This document shows positions 1 through 6,874 of a DNA stretch of 8,269 nucleotides, piece by piece. Source of the DNA: Candidatus Aminicenantes bacterium UBA647 (GTDB lineage: Bacteria > Acidobacteriota > Aminicenantia > UBA2199); the NCBI GenBank assembly GCA_002299555.1, contig DBOL01000075.1, positions 1 through 8,269 on the forward strand, written 5' to 3'. The notes beneath the pieces were generated by a model that had not been told where the DNA came from, did not search any database, and saw only the letters and a program-made list of their open reading frames with translations. How positions within the stretch are numbered: the first letter of the stretch is position 1; every line of letters starts with the position of its first letter. The position numbers were made by a program, and so were the translations under genes.

Positions 1-2
1 CT

Positions 3-512
3 GTAACACCAACCGAGATTGACATATTCATATTTCCCAATGATGAGAACAATGCAACAGCTTATGATAAATCAGGCGGGGGATCAGTTGGCAGATATTC
101 AGAATGGGTTAGAGAACAAATAGCAGGAGTGGTGAGCTATGAAGGAGACAAAGTAGATATCAATTGGGGGAAACACATCTGGGATCATGCTTTCTCAGAA
201 CAGACCAGGGTATTGTCTGATCCTTATCCTGTGGGGAGTCCAGCTAGTTCTGGAGGAACACATAAGTACGGTTTCAGAAACGAAGGAGGAAATGGTGGAA
301 AAGGATCAGGATACATATATGTTGATCCTAAAGGTTCGAAAAATGATCTTTCCAGAAATAGAACAGCCATTGAGGAGCTTTTTGAGAGGTGCGGGGGATA
401 TAATAATTTAAATGATGAACCATCAAAAGGTGTTCTTGTAAACCCTGGAAATGGAAATGTTTCTGATTCAGGTCAGAGGATAACTCGGTTGATATTTTTG
501 ATGAGTAATTAG
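3..512 (+). CDS. 3' part of an unrecognised, probably extracytoplasmic protein (5' truncated by window edge)
   Basis: The frame is open from the first complete codon at base 3 to a TAG at 510-512, giving 169 residues. The true start lies upstream of the window. A GTG at 129 is an internal in-frame codon with no clear ribosome binding site, so it is unlikely to be the start. The visible part has no transmembrane segment and is rich in Gly, Asn, Asp and Ser. It opens with a short beta-like stretch (EIDIFIFPND), then W-containing segments (SEWVREQIAG, INWGKHIWDHAF), and a Gly-rich loop (NEGGNGGKGSG) followed by YIYVDPKG. It ends in a hydrophobic TRLIFLMSN. The composition would suit a secreted or surface protein, or the C-terminal domain of a larger one, but I recognise no family. 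It is convergent with the lipoprotein gene at 719-1105. That this is coding is likely from the long open frame and the ordered sequence; its function is unknown. Confidence 0.7.
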   Translation, partial: VTPTEIDIFIFPNDENNATAYDKSGGGSVGRYSEWVREQIAGVVSYEGDKVDINWGKHIWDHAFSEQTRVLSDPYPVGSPASSGGTHKYGFRNEGGNGGKGSGYIYVDPKGSKNDLSRNRTAIEELFERCGGYNNLNDEPSKGVLVNPGNGNVSDSGQRITRLIFLMSN

Positions 513-535
513 TTTCTATTTCCCTTATATTTCAG

Positions 536-563
536 ATAGTCAAGTTCGGATAACGTTGACTAT
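536..563. repeat. 8-bp inverted repeat just after the left-edge gene
   Basis: ATAGTCAA at 536-543 is the reverse complement of TTGACTAT at 556-563, with a 12-nt loop. It sits 24 bases after the stop of the rightward gene and before the convergent lipoprotein gene, where a terminator would be expected. No T-run follows on the plus strand, so intrinsic termination is doubtful. The rest of 513-718 is AT-rich with no gene that I can support. Confidence 0.3.
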
Positions 564-665
564 GTAAACTTATCCCATTCATCATTTTTGAGGAATTACC
601 GAAGAAATTTTCGATATAAAAAGTATATCATAATTTTAATTCAAAATGAAATAGGGGAGAAAATT

Positions 666-689
666 CTAAAAACTGTACATTAGTTTTAG
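666..689 (-). terminator. Weak candidate terminator after the lipoprotein pair
   Basis: On the minus strand an AT-rich stem (CTAAAACT pairing with AGTTTTTAG, one bulged base, 7-nt loop) begins 29 bases beyond the stop codon of the 719-1105 gene. It is followed by AATTTTCTC, a short and imperfect T-tract. The position suits the end of the lipoprotein transcript, but the stem has few G-C pairs, so this is only a candidate. Confidence 0.25.
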
Positions 690-718
690 AGGTTGCACAA
701 CCATTGTTGAACTTAATC

Positions 719-1105
719 CTACTGGAAACCCCCAAATATAAATGTTACCAGTAATAATGAATATGCAATTCCTGCAGGGACCCCTAAAACTCTGAATATG
801 GTCTTCTTCTTATCCAGTTTCGTCACCCAAGCCTTTGTGATAACTTCAGTTGGAATCCTGACAATTTTCAGGACACCTGATTCATCTCTTACCTGACCAA
901 TAACAAATCGGTCGATAATCCGGGCACCTTCACCACCTTCAAAACTAATCCATTTCCCAGCTAAGGTAGCCACTCCATATATTTTTGTGTTTTTATTTTT
1001 TTCGGATGTGATTTTTATCCCATCAATCATTTTTGTGGAATAGCATGAATATGAGAATAGAAGGAAAAAGGGAATAACAATAACGGAAATAATTTTTTTA
1101 TTCAT
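719..1105 (-). CDS. Small lipoprotein, second of a tandem paralogous pair
   Basis: This 128-residue protein has a basic N-terminus (MNKK), a hydrophobic stretch at about 5-20 and a Cys at 21, which fits a lipoprotein signal. The lipobox (SYSC) is less canonical than that of its neighbour. A soluble middle part of about 75 residues follows, with IYGV at 42-45, WISFE at 52-56, a V-I-G-Q-V strand near 68-72, IP at 84-85 and WV at 93-94. A hydrophobic helix near 107-125 ends the protein. It aligns along its length with the product of 1118-1510, sharing CxxxKMI, IYGVxT, WIxFE, IP and WVxK, so the two arose by duplication. Its ATG lies 12 bases after the stop of that gene and has a good ribosome binding site (AGGAG, 6-nt spacing), so the pair is co-transcribed. 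The alternating strands suggest a small beta-rich envelope domain. I cannot name the family or its function. Confidence 0.8.
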   Translation of the reverse strand: MNKKIISVIVIPFFLLFSYSCYSTKMIDGIKITSEKNKNTKIYGVATLAGKWISFEGGEGARIIDRFVIGQVRDESGVLKIVRIPTEVITKAWVTKLDKKKTIFRVLGVPAGIAYSLLLVTFIFGGFQ

Positions 1106-1117
1106 ATTGATCTCCTG

Positions 1118-1510
1118 CTAGAATATTAAAACAATAGCCGAAAAAATTGATCCAGCCACAAGGAATTGAGGGGCAAAAAGAATCGGAATCCCCATAACGG
1201 ATATCAGATTCCATATACTTTCAGAAATTGAACTCTTGCCAACCCATAGACTTTTTATTTCTCTTACTGGAATAGATATCCTTTTCAATGATGTCTTTCC
1301 GGTTCTTACCACTCCTTTAATGACACCCTCTGACAATAAAGCGGGAGATTCGAATTCGATCCAGTTATCGGTCATTGTAACAACACCATATATATTTCGC
1401 TGAGTATCCGGATAACTGGATTCAATATTGATCATCTTCTGTATGGAACATGAACTAAGAAAAATAAGGAAAATCATTATTACAATCAGTTTTAACCTGA
1501 TAGCCGTCAT
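1118..1510 (-). CDS. Small lipoprotein, first of a tandem paralogous pair
   Basis: This 130-residue protein has a signal peptide with a basic N-terminus, a hydrophobic core at about 7-17 and a clean lipobox LSSC with the lipidated Cys at 21. No Asp follows that Cys; in E. coli, Asp at +2 retains lipoproteins in the inner membrane, so an outer-membrane destination is possible. The middle domain has IYGVVT (40-45), WIEFE (50-54), GVIKGVVR (62-69), IP (80-81) and LWVGK (88-92). A strongly hydrophobic segment runs from about 100 to the C-terminus. The start is supported by a purine-rich GGGAGG motif just upstream. The stop (TAG at 1118-1120) leaves 12 bases before the paralogous gene, whose ribosome binding site lies directly against it. 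The conserved strands and the IP/WV motifs resemble short uncharacterised lipoproteins seen in FCB-like genomes. That is a recollection of type, not a database hit. Confidence 0.8.
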   Translation of the reverse strand: MTAIRLKLIVIMIFLIFLSSCSIQKMINIESSYPDTQRNIYGVVTMTDNWIEFESPALLSEGVIKGVVRTGKTSLKRISIPVREIKSLWVGKSSISESIWNLISVMGIPILFAPQFLVAGSIFSAIVLIF

Positions 1511-1531
1511 TATCCCCTCCCTCTAAACTGC

Positions 1532-1567
1532 AATATAGTTTAACGATTAACATAAAACAAAATTATA
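1532..1567 (-). promoter_or_regulatory. Candidate promoter elements for the lipoprotein pair
   Basis: Two -10-like boxes face the lipoprotein genes. One is a perfect TATAAT on the minus strand (1562-1567), with no convincing -35. The other is TATATT (1532-1537), placed 17 bases from TTGTTT (1555-1560). Either would give a leader of up to about 45 bases before the ATG at 1510. The region is AT-rich, so chance matches are likely, but a promoter is expected here because a terminator lies just upstream. Confidence 0.3.
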
Positions 1568-1589
1568 ATCCAATTCTGTATGAATAAAA

Positions 1590-1612
1590 GTAAGCGTTTA
1601 TTAAACGCTTAC
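1590..1612 (-). terminator. Intrinsic terminator of the ABC / GT-C / sigma / anti-sigma operon
   Basis: GTAAGCGTTTA (1590-1600) and TAAACGCTTAC (1602-1612) form a perfect 11-bp inverted repeat around one central base. In RNA the loop would be larger. Read leftward, the stem is followed by TTTTATTC, a usable T-tract. It lies about 125 bases beyond the anti-sigma stop and just before the lipoprotein promoter region. The halves also resemble LacI-family operator half sites, but the T-tract and position favour a terminator. Confidence 0.6.
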
Positions 1613-1773
1613 GAAAGAATAAAGTATCCCACCCTGTTTTTCATTGGGACTCGTATCTGGAAGCGGAGAAAAAGGATTCAAACTCTTCAGATGAAGGAGT
1701 GTGGTCTTGTGATCAAGAAGATGTAATGAGGCGAATATTATTTTTCGATAAGGAATTTCCCTACATGATATAG
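1594..1773 (+). pseudogene. Possible 3' relic resembling the end of an SNase-type nuclease
   Basis: One plus-strand frame is open from 1594 to a TAG at 1771-1773 and has no plausible start. Around 1645-1710 it reads WDSYLEAEKK, then a short acidic/Ser linker, then EGVWSCDQED. This recalls the terminal helix of staphylococcal-nuclease-like proteins, where an E-A-rich helix leads into a G/N-[IV]-W-S motif. Nothing upstream in frame extends the match, and the last part overlaps the anti-sigma gene on the other strand. It may be chance. If real, it is a fragment left by deletion or rearrangement. Confidence 0.15.
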
Positions 1774-2529
1774 ATTTTCCTTATCTTCAAGTTTCCAATA
1801 GTAAAGTCCCGGGGAAAGATTGCCTTTAAACTCGACTATACTCCCTTTTGCTTTGAATGTGTAGAGGGTCTCATTAAGATTGTTCAGGATCTTAAGTTCA
1901 AGTTCTTTGTTAATGTGATTTTCCCATTTGAATATTATCTTTCCTCTGTCGGTGATCCGGAACTCCGGGGAAATAATATTGATAAGCCTGCCTCTGTGAG
2001 GACTATCAACCATGTACTCAAGGTTTGGGTTGTCCTTGAAAGGGTCCGGTGTTTTCTGAGATAAGAATGCAACCTCTTTCCTGGAGTCTGAGTCGGATAT
2101 TTTCTCCTGAATGATGCCTCTGTTTTGTGATTCAGTGCCTGCATTAACAATGGTGATCTCCTTTCTGTTCTGTGTCAATTTAATACTTACAGGTTCATCA
2201 TTGTCCATAATAAGATAAATTCCTGAAATAAACGCAAGGGCAAGAAATGTGGCGGCTGTACGGAGAAAAAATCTGTATGAAGATGATCTCCTGACCGGCT
2301 CGGGTTCATTGAACAAGCTTAAGTTCTGAGAGGAGTTTTCAACTGATGATAATGTTGAACTAAATATGTCAAGAACAGAGTTTCTGCAGAATTCACAATT
2401 CTCAAGGTGTAACCTTATTTCTGAAGGGATCAGGTCTTCTCTCTCCGCTTTCAATCTGTCAGAACAAATTGCCGTAAAAACATCATTTATATGTCCATCA
2501 CTTTTAAAAAAATCTCTCTCATCTTTCAT
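1738..2529 (-). CDS. Zinc-motif single-pass membrane anti-sigma factor
   Basis: This 263-residue protein should bind and hold the sigma factor encoded directly upstream, releasing it in response to an envelope signal. The cytoplasmic N-terminus carries the ZAS/zf-HC2 signature HxxxCxxC (H41, C45, C48). H13 or C22 are possible further ligands. One transmembrane helix lies at about 87-108, followed by a periplasmic part of about 155 residues. That part has a low-complexity, charged linker (about 120-185) and a compact C-terminal domain (about 187-263) with strands IIFKWE and LELKIL and the motif LSPGLYYWKLE, which looks like a small beta-sandwich sensor or partner-binding domain. The ATG is one base after the sigma stop, with GGGAG 6-7 bases upstream inside the sigma gene, so translation is probably coupled. 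The gene is last in its operon. The anti-sigma role is well supported by motif, topology and neighbour; the signal it senses is unknown. Confidence 0.88.
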   Translation of the reverse strand: MKDERDFFKSDGHINDVFTAICSDRLKAEREDLIPSEIRLHLENCEFCRNSVLDIFSSTLSSVENSSQNLSLFNEPEPVRRSSSYRFFLRTAATFLALAFISGIYLIMDNDEPVSIKLTQNRKEITIVNAGTESQNRGIIQEKISDSDSRKEVAFLSQKTPDPFKDNPNLEYMVDSPHRGRLINIISPEFRITDRGKIIFKWENHINKELELKILNNLNETLYTFKAKGSIVEFKGNLSPGLYYWKLEDKENLYHVGKFLIEK

Positions 2530-2530
2530 A

Positions 2531-3487
2531 TTAAACTCCCTGATTTTTCTGCCACTTATAGTAGAGAATAATCAAATCGGAAATAGTAGAATTATTATAA
2601 GGTGATCCTGGGTGGATATTGTTCATCTGTCTCTTTATCTCTTCAAGTTTTGTGGATATCCACTTCCGCAAAGTGTCCGGGTTGTTAGATTTACCCTCAT
2701 ATTTATTGAAGATCGGTACGATCCTCTCCATACTTCTTCTGTTTTTAATGTAATTCCCGCTTTTGTCTACAAAAAGGTTCTTTTCATCTTCCGAGCAGTC
2801 CGGGAAGCAGGAAAGAATGTCAGTGTCACTTATAGGGATGTTGTATTTGATCTTCAGTGTCAGGTTCAGTTTTGGCCCGGTCCTGTGATAAAGCTTGATC
2901 AATGTTTTAAATTTTTTAAATTCTTCTTCCAGAATAAGTGTGTTCAGCATATCTCTTTTCCGATTGTCACTTAATTTTTCGATTTCCATTTCATTCTCAA
3001 CAAGATGACCACCCCTTGTTTCCTTCCTGATTATGTCTATATATATATTACGAACTGTAACCATAAAATAGGATGTAAATGTTGGTAATTCCGGGTTGTC
3101 AAAGTTGAATCGTCTGCGAATTGCATCTATTTTTTTATGAAGAAACCTGGTAATGATCTCCTGGACTATCTCTTCCACATCTTCTTTATTAGCATGTCTT
3201 TTAAATATAAACTTAAATATCAGATCCTTGTAAATAAGCGCCAGAGTTCCCGGGTCGTTGTTCAAAAGGGCGCTTAAACTAATTGTTTGATAAATTTTCT
3301 TCTCAAAATCTTCAGTACAGGGGATCTCGTTTTCACCATTTTTTATAATGTTTGCCCTCTCATATTTGTTGAATAATTCTGTAAGGATGGATACGAGATC
3401 AGGGAACAGGGTCCTGGGAAATTTTTCACAAGGATATAGCTTCTTGTCTATTATATCCTTGACAGAGCACTCTTTTTCTATCTTCAC
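2531..3487 (-). CDS. Sigma-70-family RNA polymerase sigma factor, ECF-like, with atypical C-terminal half
   Basis: This 318-residue protein should direct RNA polymerase to a dedicated set of promoters. The clear homology is sigma region 2, at about 80-156. It contains the acidic helix KEDVEEIVQEIITRFL (101-116), then a basic/aromatic stretch (RRRFNF), and TFTSYFMVTVRNIYIDIIRKE (136-156), where the -10 recognition helix is expected. It is much longer than a usual ECF factor of about 170-200 residues. An N-terminal extension of about 80 residues precedes region 2. After it, about 185-290 reads LKIKYNIPISDTDILSCFPDCSEDE and later PDTLRKWISTKLEEIKRQ, not an obvious region 4 helix-turn-helix. The GTG start overlaps the upstream stop in GTGA, with AGAGG 4 bases upstream, which supports this start. 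The stop is one base before the anti-sigma gene, and that neighbour strongly supports the assignment. Promoter specificity cannot be read from the window. Confidence 0.85.
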   Translation of the reverse strand: MKIEKECSVKDIIDKKLYPCEKFPRTLFPDLVSILTELFNKYERANIIKNGENEIPCTEDFEKKIYQTISLSALLNNDPGTLALIYKDLIFKFIFKRHANKEDVEEIVQEIITRFLHKKIDAIRRRFNFDNPELPTFTSYFMVTVRNIYIDIIRKETRGGHLVENEMEIEKLSDNRKRDMLNTLILEEEFKKFKTLIKLYHRTGPKLNLTLKIKYNIPISDTDILSCFPDCSEDEKNLFVDKSGNYIKNRRSMERIVPIFNKYEGKSNNPDTLRKWISTKLEEIKRQMNNIHPGSPYNNSTISDLIILYYKWQKNQGV

Positions 3488-5610
3488 TTTGCCTCTATTC
3501 TCAGATGGAAGAAACTATCGTTCTGCAATGATCTTGTTTTTATCCATATAGGTATCAATTTTTTCCCCATTAGTTTTAATTTTTTCATATTTGATAAATT
3601 TATATCAAATTTAGAATTATTTGACCTTATTGAATTATATATCAGGGTTTTACCGTTTACTGCTTCGATCGAGGAATCGACAGGGATATTAAACTGGAAT
3701 GAGATGTTCTTTTTCCATTGTCTCTCCTCAAAATAGATCGTATATTCTTCATTGCTTTTTACTCTGAATTTATTATCATTCTCAAGCCAGACGAAGTTTG
3801 ATGAAGAATTAAACAGTGATATTCCATTTTTCCTGAAATTGTCTTTTGGTGAGATGTGAATGTGAGGAAGTAATGAAAATAGAAGAGTTGCTGCTATGAA
3901 TAAAATTACAGAGAGATACTCAGTGCTTTTGGAAGTTAATCGGATCTTTTTCTTGCTCCCGGAGTAATATGTCAAAGCAATTATAAAGAGAACACCTATC
4001 CAGATAATATTAGGAAAATAAAAAATTCCGCTCTTTGTTAAAAATGATGGGAAGAACTTCGTGAGGTTCAATGTGTTGCTTCCCATAAATGAGAGAAAAG
4101 ACGAGCCTCCCTCAATGGTAGATGCAAATACCGGTTGGTATATGAATTGAGGATATTGCAATATCCAGAACAGTATAAAAAAGTTAAATCCTGTCATGAT
4201 CCTGAAAATATTTTTTTTATTTGAATTGAAATAATAATTGAACATGAACAAAAGGATGATCCAGAATACAAATATAAGAGGTCTGCCGGCAGGGGCATGA
4301 GCTCCTCTCACAGTTGTGACTGCATGAAAGAATGTATATGTAGTAAGGAGTGCTGCCGGGATCTTCCATGAAATATCCTTGATCTTTAAACCAAAAATGA
4401 AAAAGAACAGGGTCGGGGCGTAGAGTAACAATCCATCCCTTTGATCAATAAAATATGCGAAGAAAACTTTGATCTTGAGCAGAATTGAAGTTGTCCAGTA
4501 ATTCTCTGCAGGGAATATTCCTGACGGGTTGAATGTGCCATATATTTCTTTGCTGAACAACAATAACAGAATTGAACTCAGGGCTGGATATAAAAGGAAT
4601 TTAAAAAGATCTTTTTTCGAGCTCCCCTTTAACAATTTCCACACGGCAAATCCTGCGAACAATACCAGTGGGGGGTAGTACTTCACATGAAACCATATTG
4701 TGAGCGAGAATAATAATCCGGCGATCCCGGGTTTCGGGTTGGCACGGTATAAGAACAAAAAGGATCCTGCGAGTAAAGTCGCAGCTGGAAGCTCAGGGAA
4801 TATGTGGACAGAGTGGAATAGAAAAGGGACTGTAACGATTGAGAGCAGCCAGATCCCGGTTATTTTTCTTCCCGGGAAAAACATTCTCATAAGGTAAAAA
4901 AGTACAAGCGGGAAAAATGCATTAACGATCGAAATTGATAACCTGAAAAACAGGTGGGGAGAGACAGTATCTCCAATTAAGTTGAAAATAATGTAAAAAG
5001 GGATCATTAGAAAAGAGAGGCCGGGCATATGGAACGAGAGATATTTGCCTTCATGTATTATCATGTGGGCAGGAATTTCTACCGGTATGAAATCGAGATA
5101 AGACCGATCCTCAACATTGTTTTTTAGAGAGAGGTCATGATCTTCAACAAGGCTCTGTGTTACCATGAGATAGTGGGGCTCATCTCCTGACAACTCAACA
5201 CCTTTATGATCAAGCCAGAAAGATAGTGAACTGAAAATGATCAAAGGAATGAGCCATATCAGGAAAGGGTTTTCACTCCATTCTGAAGATCTGACCTTCC
5301 ATTTATTCCGGCTTACGGGCACACTGAAAATATAGGCGAGCAACAGAAGAGATGTGAGCCTTATCTGGAAGTCGGGGGTGGTTGAGTAAAATATCAATGT
5401 TATCGGTGAAAAGATCAGAAGGATGTAAGGAAGCTTTATTCCGGATGAAACAAACCTGAATAAAAATTCTGCCATTATTACGATCAGTGTTATGAAGAAT
5501 GTAAATTTTAAGGAGCCGTGACCGCAAAGAACAGTGGTGTACAGGGAAATGAATCCTGCTGTCATGGCAGCCAGAACATTTAAATTCTCCTTTTTGATCA
5601 ATGAGTTCAT
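3484..5610 (-). CDS. Polytopic GT-C-type glycosyltransferase-like membrane protein with C-terminal soluble domain
   Basis: This protein of about 708 residues has many hydrophobic helices over its first 580. After an early membrane segment comes SGDEPHYLMVTQSL with the acidic pair D143-E144, placed like the catalytic DE/DD of GT-C enzymes (PMT/ArnT-like) that take sugar from a polyprenyl carrier. HMPG follows (194-197), like the xPG motif of that group. Further on are FIDQRDGLLLYAP (387-399) and APAGRPL (440-446), both typical of bacterial GT-C-like proteins. The last 125 residues or so (583-708) are hydrophilic and strand-rich, probably a periplasmic domain. The acceptor is unknown; lipid A, a glycolipid or a surface protein are all possible. 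I chose the ATG at 5610. A TTG at 5622 would add four residues, and neither has a strong ribosome binding site. The stop overlaps the sigma start by 4 nt. GT-C fold membership is likely; enzymatic activity is an inference. Confidence 0.75.
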   Translation of the reverse strand: MNSLIKKENLNVLAAMTAGFISLYTTVLCGHGSLKFTFFITLIVIMAEFLFRFVSSGIKLPYILLIFSPITLIFYSTTPDFQIRLTSLLLLAYIFSVPVSRNKWKVRSSEWSENPFLIWLIPLIIFSSLSFWLDHKGVELSGDEPHYLMVTQSLVEDHDLSLKNNVEDRSYLDFIPVEIPAHMIIHEGKYLSFHMPGLSFLMIPFYIIFNLIGDTVSPHLFFRLSISIVNAFFPLVLFYLMRMFFPGRKITGIWLLSIVTVPFLFHSVHIFPELPAATLLAGSFLFLYRANPKPGIAGLLFSLTIWFHVKYYPPLVLFAGFAVWKLLKGSSKKDLFKFLLYPALSSILLLLFSKEIYGTFNPSGIFPAENYWTTSILLKIKVFFAYFIDQRDGLLLYAPTLFFFIFGLKIKDISWKIPAALLTTYTFFHAVTTVRGAHAPAGRPLIFVFWIILLFMFNYYFNSNKKNIFRIMTGFNFFILFWILQYPQFIYQPVFASTIEGGSSFLSFMGSNTLNLTKFFPSFLTKSGIFYFPNIIWIGVLFIIALTYYSGSKKKIRLTSKSTEYLSVILFIAATLLFSLLPHIHISPKDNFRKNGISLFNSSSNFVWLENDNKFRVKSNEEYTIYFEERQWKKNISFQFNIPVDSSIEAVNGKTLIYNSIRSNNSKFDINLSNMKKLKLMGKKLIPIWIKTRSLQNDSFFHLRIEAK

Positions 5611-5677
5611 TTTTAGCTTCAAAAAAATTCTATCACACTAAGAAAGCAATTATTATTTTCTTTCTGTTTTTGTCAGA

Positions 5678-6874
5678 TCATCCACCCCTGAATATTACCT
5701 GTTCCCTGCCAAACCATTTTATACATATGATAAGGCTGACAGCAGCCAGCAGGAACATGGAGATATAAGTGATCGCGAGGTGTCCGCTGTTTATAGTCCC
5801 GGAAATAATAGCCTTTGAGGCCAGAGACACATTCAGGATCGGGATCATGGCAGTTGTAGCTGTAAGTTTTACTCCGGGGAGGGTACCGATAAATGCCGGA
5901 ATTATGACTATGAAGTTAAAAGGGGTCATAATACTTTGAGCCTCTTTGAATGAGTTTGCAAAAAATGAGAATGAGAGCAGTATTCCGGCAAAAAATACAC
6001 TGATCGGGATTATCAGGGTGAAAATTACAATTATTGAGTTTATATCAATTACTTTGAGTATAAGGTCGAATATTTCTGTGGGTATCTCGCTATTAAGTTT
6101 AATAGAAGCATAAAGTCCCACAAAAGTGAGAACAGCGCTTATGATACCCGACAATGTAACAACAATGAATTTCCCGATCACGATCTGGGTCCGGGATGCA
6201 GGACTGACCAGAAGGGTCTCTATGGTCCCTCTCTCTTTCTCCCCGGCTCCAAGGTCGATCGCAGGATACATTGCACCGACAAAACAAAAAATAACGAAAA
6301 GGTAAGGTATAAATCCACCAACCTTTTCACCGAATTTTTCCTTAACTGTTACAATATCTTTCTCATTTATATTAAATGCTTTGACTACATCAGTACTTAG
6401 TTCCAGTATTCGGAACCTCTCTTCCAGCAGATCATTTTTATAGTCTGACAACAATTTGTCTATTCTTCTCTTTGAAATATCATTTTTAGCTGACGATTTA
6501 AAATAGAGCCTAATCTCACCCTGCTGAAGTGTTTTCACTTTTTTGTCAAACTGCTTGTCCAGAACTATACAGAAATCGAGGGTTTCCCCGTTTATCATTG
6601 ATTCAATTGAATTTTCATCCTTGACATCCGTGAAAGCCATGTCATCTCTGGAACTGACAGATCTTCTTATCCTGTCATCATTGCTGTTAAGAATGACTCC
6701 GACCCTGAGTATTTTGGTTTTCGCGCTGGTCTCCAGTTTCATCATGAATTTTGAGCTTATATTTATTATCAGAGGGAAAAGGACAAGCGGCATTACAACC
6801 ATTAATAACAAAGTTCTTCTGTCACGGAGAATGTCTTTCATCTCTTTCAGGAATATAATTATTATATTCTTCAT
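5678..6874 (-). CDS. ABC-2 type transporter permease, NatB-like
   Basis: This 398-residue permease should form the membrane channel that pairs with the adjacent ATPase. An N-terminal cytoplasmic helix (KEMKDILRDRRTLL, 10-23) leads into transmembrane helix 1 (about 22-40). A large extracytoplasmic domain follows (about 45-185), then about five hydrophobic segments from 188 to the end. The signature GEKERGTIETLLVSPASR at 211-228 is typical of ABC-2/NatB permeases, as is IPILNVSLASKAIISG (344-359) near the C-terminus. The length is close to that of B. subtilis NatB, which with NatA extrudes sodium ions. The ATG overlaps the ATPase stop (ATGA), and a perfect AGGAGG lies 6 bases upstream within the ATPase gene, fixing the start. 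The substrate cannot be told from sequence: Na+ is known for the namesake, but similar pairs export drugs or other compounds. Confidence 0.88.
   Translation of the reverse strand: MKNIIIIFLKEMKDILRDRRTLLLMVVMPLVLFPLIINISSKFMMKLETSAKTKILRVGVILNSNDDRIRRSVSSRDDMAFTDVKDENSIESMINGETLDFCIVLDKQFDKKVKTLQQGEIRLYFKSSAKNDISKRRIDKLLSDYKNDLLEERFRILELSTDVVKAFNINEKDIVTVKEKFGEKVGGFIPYLFVIFCFVGAMYPAIDLGAGEKERGTIETLLVSPASRTQIVIGKFIVVTLSGIISAVLTFVGLYASIKLNSEIPTEIFDLILKVIDINSIIVIFTLIIPISVFFAGILLSFSFFANSFKEAQSIMTPFNFIVIIPAFIGTLPGVKLTATTAMIPILNVSLASKAIISGTINSGHLAITYISMFLLAAVSLIICIKWFGREQVIFRGG

Noticed and set aside
1590..1612. LacI/CcpA-type operator
   Set aside because: The half sites resemble such operators, but the repeat lies downstream of an operon, has a T-tract in the right direction, and has an odd central base. 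A terminator explains it better.
2612..2974. Rightward 120-residue frame inside the sigma gene, and similar frames opposite the ABC and anti-sigma genes
   Set aside because: These lie antisense to well-supported genes, lack ribosome binding sites, and show no family motifs.
5627..5635. Internal extended -10 promoter (TGATAGAAT) before the GT-C gene
   Set aside because: It has no -35 at a suitable distance and would start transcription almost at the start codon. It is possible but not supported enough to list.
5641..5665. Terminator between the permease and GT-C genes
   Set aside because: AGAAAG and CTTTCT pair over only 6 weak bases with a 13-nt loop and no following T-tract on the minus strand, so read-through is expected.
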